This document shows, in pieces, positions 8,195 to 13,085 of a stretch of DNA of 13,085 bases. The stretch lies in the NCBI GenBank assembly GCA_964539665.1, contig CAZIKB010000156.1, positions 1 through 13,085 of the forward strand, written 5' to 3'. The DNA is from CAZIKB01 sp964539665 (GTDB lineage Bacteria > Zhuqueibacterota > Zhuqueibacteria > Oceanimicrobiales > Oceanimicrobiaceae). Every line of letters begins with the position of its first letter. Within the stretch, counting starts at the first letter, position 1. The translations under genes and the position numbers were made by a program. The notes under the pieces are model-generated. The model searched no databases and was not told where the DNA came from. It saw only the letters and a program-made list of their open reading frames with translations.

Positions 8195-8650
8195 CTATTT
8201 TTCCTTTCTCACGCTTCCTGGCGGAGGCTTATTGATGACGGCCCAGAATAATCCAACTTCCATTACAGCCTCAAAAAACTTATGAAAATTAGCCGATTTT
8301 ATAATATAGGCGTTTACGCCAAGTTTGTAACTCTCAACTATGTCCTCTTCTTCTCGGGAAGAGGTGATTATGACCACTGGAATTATTTTCAATTGCTCAT
8401 CCGATTTTATTTGTCGTAGCACTTCTAACCCATTGACTTTAGGCAACTTCAAGTCAAGAAGTACAACGACAGGATTGCCCTTGGAGCGCGTTTTGAAATT
8501 TCCCTGGCGATAGAGGTAGTCCAAGGCTTCTTTGCCGTCACGGACTACAACCACGTCGCTAGCAAGGTGGTAGTCATCCAGAGCCGTCAGTATTAGTTCC
8601 ACATCATGGTCGTTGTCATCAATCAATAAAATACGTTTTCGATCTTTCAT
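8195..8650 (-). CDS. Rcp1-like single-domain response regulator
   Basis: A 151-residue receiver protein of the Rcp1 type, which commonly partners phytochrome or PAS kinases. The acidic pocket is D11-D12 followed by N13, the phosphorylated aspartate is D66 in VVLLDLKLPKVNG, a threonine lies in VVIITSSREEED, and lysine K117 occurs in AYIIKS. The usual proline after the lysine is serine. The ending VGLFWAVINKPPP is characteristic of the Rcp1 family. The start at 8650 was chosen because GGAAGAG precedes that ATG and the protein then begins KRILLIDDN. An in-frame extension to 8731 lacks family similarity and a ribosome-binding site. It lies 145 bases upstream of the hybrid kinase in the same orientation and likely shares its promoter. 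Confidence 0.93.
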   Translation of the reverse strand: MKDRKRILLIDDNDHDVELILTALDDYHLASDVVVVRDGKEALDYLYRQGNFKTRSKGNPVVVLLDLKLPKVNGLEVLRQIKSDEQLKIIPVVIITSSREEEDIVESYKLGVNAYIIKSANFHKFFEAVMEVGLFWAVINKPPPGSVRKEK

Positions 8651-8819
8651 AATTTGTTTTTCTCTTCCGGCGGAAAAGCAGACTCTCTCCACTTCCATCC
8701 AAACAACCATGAAGTCAAGTGCCGATACCAACGAAATCTTGCCAGGCGTCTCTTAATAAATTTTAAGATTTTCATTGTTTATTAGTAGTGCCTGTCTGAT
8801 CTATAGAGTACAGAATGTA

Positions 8820-8849
8820 ATTATAAGCTAATGATTTAGAGACTGTCAT
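8820..8849 (-). promoter_or_regulatory. Sigma-70-type promoter of the phosphorelay operon
   Basis: On the minus strand ATGACA (8849-8844) and a perfect TATAAT (8825-8820) are separated by 18 bases, matching the sigma-70 consensus at 11 of 12 hexamer positions. Transcription would start near 8812, about 160 bases before the Rcp1-like start codon, and would run through the hybrid kinase and the CheY-like gene. The repeated inverted-site element at 8925-8989 lies about 75 bases upstream of the -35 box, a reasonable place for activator binding. Confidence 0.6.
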
Positions 8850-8850
8850 T

Positions 8851-9165
8851 GGGTTTATCCAGACTCTATTTTTTTAAATTATTCAGAATCAGAATGATAA
8901 TATAGAAAATAAAACCTTATAAAAAATCGGAGAAAATCTATTTTTTATGTAAGACATTGGGTAATTTTTTGTCAATATTTGTCCTATAAAAAAATGGAGG
9001 GAATGGATAAGATTTACAGATCGCCGAATACAAATGTAATTTTCTGTAATAGAGAGAAGAAGAATTAGAAAAAAGAATTGTAGAATAATGTTTGCACGTA
9101 CAGACCGTAAAGAAAGAGCTGTGCCTTTTGTCAACCAGTGACTAACTCAACGATCAGTAATTGAA
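8851..9165. other. A+T-rich spacer with one copy of the repeat element
   Basis: This stretch between the divergent-paralogue regulator and the phosphorelay promoter is rich in A and T and has no convincing gene. An 81-codon minus-strand frame is full of hydrophobic and low-complexity residues and begins within the spacer; it matches nothing recognisable. The stretch carries the repeat element listed separately. No hairpin with a T-run was found after the regulator stop. Confidence 0.5.
8925..8989. repeat. Repeat element copy 1, possible NarL-type regulator site
   Basis: This element is a second copy of the sequence at 10369-10432. The first 29 bases from TCGGAG to TGTAAGAC match at 26 positions. 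A variable A+T-rich spacer of about 25 bases follows, then TTTGTCCTA is shared. TGTAAGAC (8948-8955) and GTCCTATAA (8981-8989) are imperfect inverted half-sites. It lies 176 bases beyond the stop of the regulator at 9166 and upstream of the phosphorelay promoter. Conservation of the ends and not the middle is what a protein-binding site would show. Confidence 0.55.
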
Positions 9166-9798
9166 TCAATCCACCAGTCCTTGTTTTATGGCGTAATGGA
9201 TTAATTCTGCGTTATTCTTCATATTCATTTTTTCCAGAATACGGGCACGAAATGTGCTAATGGTTTTTACACTTAGTGAGAGTTCTTCCGCAATTTCTGT
9301 TACAGTTTTCCCTGAAGCAATCATACACATCACCTGATATTCACGATCCGAAAGTTTCTCATGAAGTGGTTTTTCAGTATCCATTTCCAGATCAAAAGCT
9401 AATTTCTCAGCGAGAGAAGTAGTAATGTGTTTTCTGCCCTGCGCTACTTTTCGTATAGCTTCAACCAATTCTTCTGGTGCACTATTTATTGTCAAATATC
9501 CAGAGGCCCCAGCCTTTAAAGCTCGCACTGCATATAGGTTTACAGGATAAATACTTAATACAAGAATAGGAAGTTTTGATCTTTCTCTTTTTAATTTTTT
9601 TAGAATATCCAGCCCATCACTACTGGACATGGAAATGTCTAACAAAACTACATCGTAATCATTTTTCCTTACTTTGCTTATTACATCTTGTGCACTGCTT
9701 GCTTCATCAGCTACACACATGTCGGAAGTTTCATCGATAATCTGCTTCAATCCTTTACGAACAATTGTGTAATCTTCAGCGAGTAGTACTTCTATCAT
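9166..9798 (-). CDS. NarL/FixJ-type response regulator with a degenerate receiver
   Basis: A 210-residue protein: receiver (1-120) plus LuxR-type helix-turn-helix (about 149-193, KTVTEIAEELSLSVKTIS). It is a paralogue of the regulator at 10641-11273: 154 of 210 residues are identical by hand count, about 67% in the receiver and 90% from residue 149 onward. The acceptor D54 and acidic pair E8-D9 are present, but the invariant lysine is replaced by Ile104 (YLTINS where the paralogue has YLTKAS), and the loop after D54 reads SMSSSDG instead of SMPGRSG. Phosphorylation signalling is therefore probably impaired while DNA recognition is preserved. The start follows AAGGGG. Upstream is the decayed tail of a kinase gene and no intact partner kinase. 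It may act independently of phosphate or compete with its paralogue. Confidence 0.94.
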   Translation of the reverse strand: MIEVLLAEDYTIVRKGLKQIIDETSDMCVADEASSAQDVISKVRKNDYDVVLLDISMSSSDGLDILKKLKRERSKLPILVLSIYPVNLYAVRALKAGASGYLTINSAPEELVEAIRKVAQGRKHITTSLAEKLAFDLEMDTEKPLHEKLSDREYQVMCMIASGKTVTEIAEELSLSVKTISTFRARILEKMNMKNNAELIHYAIKQGLVD

Positions 9799-9837
9799 TG
9801 AGTTTCCCCTTTTATTTTACGAGAAATACTTGCTGTT
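9796..9837 (-). pseudogene. Remnant of a duplicated histidine kinase 3' end
   Basis: The 42 bases running upstream from this regulator's start codon align without gaps to 11271-11312, the last codons of the intact HisKA_3 kinase, with 29 of 42 identical. The CAATGA junction, in which the kinase stop TGA overlaps the regulator ATG, is preserved. Read in the kinase frame the remnant ends in GETQ and stop, where the kinase ends in GDTQ and stop. Further upstream the match fades after an apparent two-base deletion near an AAAGAT shared by both. The simplest reading is that a whole kinase-regulator pair was duplicated and the kinase copy was then lost. Confidence 0.6.
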
Positions 9838-10640
9838 CCGAATGGATTCATCTTTCATTTCTTCACTAGTCAGCTTTATGCAGTAATTGGTTAAAATTCC
9901 TTGATGGATTTCACTATATTAATGCCTAAGGCAGGTCAACCGGATTTGTGATGGAGTAACATATCATAATATCCTTCATTGGCGCGCTTGAAAGGTTCAA
10001 TTGTTGGCCAAACATCGACACAGAAGAATTATTTCCCTTCTTTTGCTGTGCTTTGGAATGATTACGCGGTGGCTTCTCACGTTCAACTATTTTCGGTTTC
10101 GACTCAGGTTGTGAATTGGGTGCCTGATTCACAGTTATCGGTTATCTCAGTCAGTACTGGATTGTGAGTCACCACCGCGCTACTCTCCTGTTTTTAGCAG
10201 CCCACAAATTGACGATTCTTCGGCCAAATATGAACTTGCAGATGAGAGGTAGGAAGTCTTTAAAAGATCATATTTTTTGGCTATTGTTCTTCCTTTTCAC
10301 CTTTATTTTCTTTTTATATTTTATACCTCTCAAATCGGAATATTTTAATAAAAAGAAATGAAATTAACAATCGGAGGAAATCTATTTTTCTTGTAAGACT
10401 TTAGTTTATTTTTATAAGTGTTTGTCCTACAATCAATAGGGCATGGGACTTTATGAATACTATTACTGAAGATAATTTGTAGGTAATTTCTTATTGGAAA
10501 GGATTATTAGGAGAAACTATCACTCACGGATTAGATTGTTTATAAAGGCGAACTAAAGCCTTGGATAAAAAGTCGGAGATTGACAGCAGTTTCAGACTTC
10601 ATGCAGCCGTTCTGGTTAAATATCGGGAAATTCTGGCTTT
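9838..10640. other. Intergenic stretch with possible decayed coding sequence
   Basis: No intact gene is supported between the two NarL-type regulators. A 68-codon minus-strand frame (10132-9926, GTG start) encodes a charged, proline-rich stretch (PESKPKIVEREKPPRNHSK). An adjacent frame just upstream (about 10205-10135) could continue it across a frameshift near 10133, so a decayed gene is possible, but no family is recognised. A plus-strand frame at 10242-10361 would encode a 39-residue single-helix membrane peptide, but it lacks a ribosome-binding site. A weak TTGACC/TATAGT pair (9939-9913) with a 15-base spacer could promote the regulator at 9166. The second repeat-element copy lies at 10369-10432. 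Confidence 0.45.
10369..10432. repeat. Repeat element copy 2, possible NarL-type regulator site
   Basis: This is the better inverted repeat of the two copies. TTGTAAGAC (10391-10399) and GTCCTACAA (10424-10432) are complementary at eight of nine positions, separated by 24 bases. The flank TCGGAGGAAATCTA is also shared with the copy at 8925-8989. It lies 208 bases past the stop of the intact NarL-type regulator, as copy 1 lies past the paralogue, so it belongs to the duplicated segment. Half-sites of this general form (TGTAAGA / TCCTACA) resemble those of NarL/FixJ-type regulators such as EvgA; this link is inference. Confidence 0.55.
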
Positions 10641-11273
10641 TCAATCCACCAGTCCTTGTTTTACGGCGTAATGAGTTAATTCCGCGTTATTCTTCATATT
10701 CATTTTTTCCAGAATACGGGCACGATATGTGCTAATGGTTTTTACACTTAGTAAGAGTTCTTCTGCAATTTCTGTTACCGTTTCCCCTGAAGCGATCATG
10801 CACATGACCTGATATTCACGATTGGAAAGGGTCTCATGAGGTGGTTTTTCGGTATCTATTTCCAAATAAAAAGCCAATGCCTCAGCAAGAGAAGAGTTGA
10901 CATATTTTCCACCCAGCGATACTTTTCGTATAGCCGTTATCAATTCGTCTGGTGCACTTGCCTTAGTCAAATAGCCAGAGGCCCCCATCTTTAAAGCCCG
11001 CACCGCATATCGTTCTTCAGGATGCATGCTTAATATCAGAACGTGAAGATCAGGTCTTTCACTCTTTAATTGTTTTAAAATATCCAATCCACTTCTGCCA
11101 GGCATGGAAATGTCCAACAACACCACATCGTAATCATTTTCCCATACTTTGTCTAACACTTCCTGTCCACTGCTTGCTTCATCAGCTACAACTATATCGG
11201 AAGTTTCCGCAAGAATTTGTTTAAGACCTTGACGAAGAATTGTGTGATCATCAGCAATAAGTACTTTTATCAT
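10641..11273 (-). CDS. NarL/FixJ-type response regulator, intact receiver
   Basis: A 210-residue protein with a canonical receiver: D8-D9, the phospho-acceptor D54 in LLDISMPGRSG, S82 and K104 in GYLTKAS. A LuxR-type helix-turn-helix follows at about 149-193 (ETVTEIAEELLLSVKTIS). It should bind DNA as a phosphorylated dimer. The ATG overlaps the TGA of the upstream HisKA_3 kinase (ATGA), and AAGGAG lies seven bases before it, so the pair is translationally coupled and is a classic two-component system. The DNA-binding half is nearly identical to that of the paralogue at 9166-9798, so both should recognise the same sites. The element at 10369-10432 downstream and its copy at 8925-8989 are candidate targets. 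The signal and regulon cannot be inferred from sequence. Confidence 0.96.
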   Translation of the reverse strand: MIKVLIADDHTILRQGLKQILAETSDIVVADEASSGQEVLDKVWENDYDVVLLDISMPGRSGLDILKQLKSERPDLHVLILSMHPEERYAVRALKMGASGYLTKASAPDELITAIRKVSLGGKYVNSSLAEALAFYLEIDTEKPPHETLSNREYQVMCMIASGETVTEIAEELLLSVKTISTYRARILEKMNMKNNAELTHYAVKQGLVD

Positions 11274-13085
11274 TGCGTGTCTCCTTCCTTGACAAGCGGA
11301 ATACTTACTGTTACTGTGGTCCCTTTATCTTTTAGACCACTGATTTTAACCTTTCCTCCCCAGGGAAGAACACGCTCTCTTATTCCTATTATCCCAAAAG
11401 ATTTTGAATCAAGAATTTCACTTTTTGTAATTCCTCTACCATTATCTTTTACTTTCAGCTCTACCTTTCCAGCTTCCTTCTTCAAACTTATTTTTACCTT
11501 CGTTGCATTGGAATGGCGAACGACATTCGTTATGGTTTCCTGACAGATACGAAAAATAGTTGTAGAAAGATCTTGATCCAAAATAATATTTTCAGGTTCT
11601 ATGGTAACTTCAATTATTAATCCCGTTCGTTTTTGAAATTCTTCCGCCAGCCATTCTATTGCTTCTTTCAGTCCCAGGTCATCCAACATACTTGGTCTTA
11701 ATTCTGTGGAAATTTTGTGTACTGTTTGAATTGCGGTATCAAGTAATTTTGATATTGATTTTGTCTTCTCACGTAGCATTTTTTGCTTATCAGGTAATTT
11801 CTTAGTTAACCAGGATAAATCCATTTTCAATACTGTCAATATTTGCCCTAACTCGTCGTGAATCTCCCTGGCGATACGCGTTCTTTCTTCTTCTCTTACG
11901 AATTGCAGATGTGCGGAGAGGTTACGTAATTGCTCACGTGATCTTTCTAATTCCTCTTCCGCCCGCTTGCGCTCAGTGATGTCCTTTCCAAATCCGGCTA
12001 CTGCAACGGGATGGTCGTCTTTGTCTCTCAACAATGTCACCGAGTACAAGATATCTGCGATTGTTCCATCTTTCCTTTTAAATTGCAATTCCAGGTTTGA
12101 TAGATTGCCTTTTTCAAAGAGTTCCTTGAAAGCATTATCGAATTGTTCAGGATCAACCGCAAGCTCCGTTTTGGGTCTTCCGATCAAATCCTCTTCTTCA
12201 TACCCCATTTGTTCGACTATTGCTTTATTTATGGAAAGGAAATTACCTTCCGTGTCCATGGTGCAAACCAGATCCGAGGTATTGTCGATGATACTCTGCA
12301 AAAATTCTTTCGTTCTTTTTGTCTCTTCTTCTATCTTAATGGTTTTCAAGCCAAATGCAATGTCATGACCAACTTCAAGGAGCAAACTTTTCTCCTCCTC
12401 ATCAAAGGCATCGGGAATACCTGCATATACATTGATAGCGCCAAATACCCTGTTTTCGTGCACCAGAGGTACAGCAACTGAAGAGGCATAGCCGCGTTTC
12501 ATAGCTTCCTCTCTCCATGGTTTGTAGCGGGGATCACTGGCGATGTCCCGCATGACAAAAGGTTCTTTGGTTCGGATAGCTGTGCCGGTGGGGCCTTTGC
12601 CAGTCTCTGAATTGTCCCAGGTTATCTTTACGGATTTTAAGTAGCCCTCCTCAAAACCAGCTTGCGCCACGGGCAGAACGTCCTTAGTACCGTCTTCGAC
12701 GAAACCTATCCACACAAACTTGTAATTCCGGGTTTGATTTAGAATCTCACAGGCCCTTTGCAATAGCTTTTTCTGGTTCTTCTCCTGCACAATAAGTTGA
12801 TTGACGTTTCTAATGGCCATCAGGACACTCTGAAGATGCTGGATTTGGGCCTCTGCCTGCTTGCGCTCGGCAATCTCTCTCTTCAATTTTTCAATCGTTT
12901 CGACTAACTCAAAAGTACGTTCCCTCACTCGTAATTCCAAAGCTTCTTTTGCTTCTTGCAGCTCAGTCCGCAACCGTGTCTCTTCAATAATTGTTTTTCC
13001 TTCGGCAGTAATATATTTAACCTTTCCGTGATCATCCATCACGGGCTGGCAATTAAAGATGATGGGTACCGGAGTCCCATCTGCG
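11270..13085 (-). CDS. HisKA_3 sensor histidine kinase, PAS-GAF-PAS (5' end outside window)
   Basis: The frame stays open to the window edge, so the gene is partial; 604 codons are visible. Before the GTG at 13042 the frame still encodes DGTPVPIIFNCQPV, the end of a PAS domain, so that GTG is not the true start. Numbering from that codon, a coiled-coil signalling helix (about 20-70) leads to a GAF domain (about 75-235; SSVAVPLVHENRVFGAINVY), a PAS domain (about 245-358, ending FGKDITERKR) and a HisKA_3 dimerisation domain with H395 in AREIHDELGQ. The ATPase domain has N506, DNGRGI (533-538) and GIIGIRERV (550-558). No membrane helix is visible. This subfamily pairs with NarL/FixJ regulators, and its TGA overlaps the start of one here. 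GAF and PAS domains imply a soluble small-molecule, redox or light signal. Confidence 0.96.
   Translation of the reverse strand, partial: ADGTPVPIIFNCQPVMDDHGKVKYITAEGKTIIEETRLRTELQEAKEALELRVRERTFELVETIEKLKREIAERKQAEAQIQHLQSVLMAIRNVNQLIVQEKNQKKLLQRACEILNQTRNYKFVWIGFVEDGTKDVLPVAQAGFEEGYLKSVKITWDNSETGKGPTGTAIRTKEPFVMRDIASDPRYKPWREEAMKRGYASSVAVPLVHENRVFGAINVYAGIPDAFDEEEKSLLLEVGHDIAFGLKTIKIEEETKRTKEFLQSIIDNTSDLVCTMDTEGNFLSINKAIVEQMGYEEEDLIGRPKTELAVDPEQFDNAFKELFEKGNLSNLELQFKRKDGTIADILYSVTLLRDKDDHPVAVAGFGKDITERKRAEEELERSREQLRNLSAHLQFVREEERTRIAREIHDELGQILTVLKMDLSWLTKKLPDKQKMLREKTKSISKLLDTAIQTVHKISTELRPSMLDDLGLKEAIEWLAEEFQKRTGLIIEVTIEPENIILDQDLSTTIFRICQETITNVVRHSNATKVKISLKKEAGKVELKVKDNGRGITKSEILDSKSFGIIGIRERVLPWGGKVKISGLKDKGTTVTVSIPLVKEGDTQ

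Noticed and set aside
8651..8731. 27-residue N-terminal extension of the Rcp1-like regulator
   Set aside because: The extension starts at TTG, internal ATGs lack ribosome-binding sites, and the receiver fold begins directly after the ATG at 8650, which has GGAAGAG upstream.
10242..10361. Small single-helix membrane peptide (39 codons)
   Set aside because: The hydrophobic run comes from a T-rich stretch, the ATG has no ribosome-binding site, and nothing else supports translation.
10560..10590. AAGTC/GACTT stem followed by TTTTTA as a terminator for the intact NarL-type regulator
   Set aside because: The stem is only five base pairs with a loop of about 20 bases; too weak to call an intrinsic terminator.
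13040..13042. GTG as the start of the HisKA_3 kinase
   Set aside because: The upstream 14 codons to the window edge are open and encode the end of a PAS domain, so the gene continues outside the window.

Overview
The window looks like a chromosomal segment of an uncultured or environmental bacterium of the FCB/KSB1/Calditrichota/Ignavibacteria kind. This is an inference from gene types: a PadR regulator paired with a prefix-domain FtsX permease, chains of PAS/GAF histidine kinases and receiver proteins, a DUF6036-like nucleotidyltransferase with its small partner, and long A+T-rich spacers between moderately G+C genes. No rRNA, tRNA, CRISPR array, transposase or phage gene was seen.

Left part (1-4060). 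A PadR-family repressor and an 872-residue FtsX/MacB-type permease form a plus-strand operon. Convergent to it is a two-gene minus-strand module: a 61-residue basic protein whose gene overlaps that of a 148-residue nucleotidyltransferase. Beyond the module lies the broken C-terminal end of a second permease, about 78% identical to the last 108 residues of the intact one. The module therefore sits between an intact permease and the stump of its paralogue. Positions 4060-5025 hold no convincing gene, only two hairpins.

Middle part (5026-8850, minus strand). Read in the direction of transcription this is a phosphorelay cluster: an Rcp1-like single-domain response regulator behind a good sigma-70-type promoter (8849-8820), then an 880-residue soluble hybrid kinase (receiver, three PAS, HisKA, HATPase, receiver), then a CheY-like receiver whose ribosome-binding site overlaps the kinase stop codon.

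Right part (8851-13085, minus strand). A GAF/PAS HisKA_3 kinase, cut by the window edge, overlaps its NarL/FixJ-type regulator by ATGA. A second copy of that regulator lies about 1.5 kb further along. The duplicated unit also includes a decayed kinase 3' end just upstream of the second regulator and a roughly 63-bp element downstream of each regulator. The element carries TGTAAGAC and GTCCTA half-sites in inverted orientation. The second regulator keeps a nearly identical DNA-binding domain but has lost the invariant receiver lysine (Ile104). The copy of the element nearest the middle cluster lies just upstream of the promoter of the phosphorelay operon, which suggests (inference) that the NarL-type regulators control that operon.
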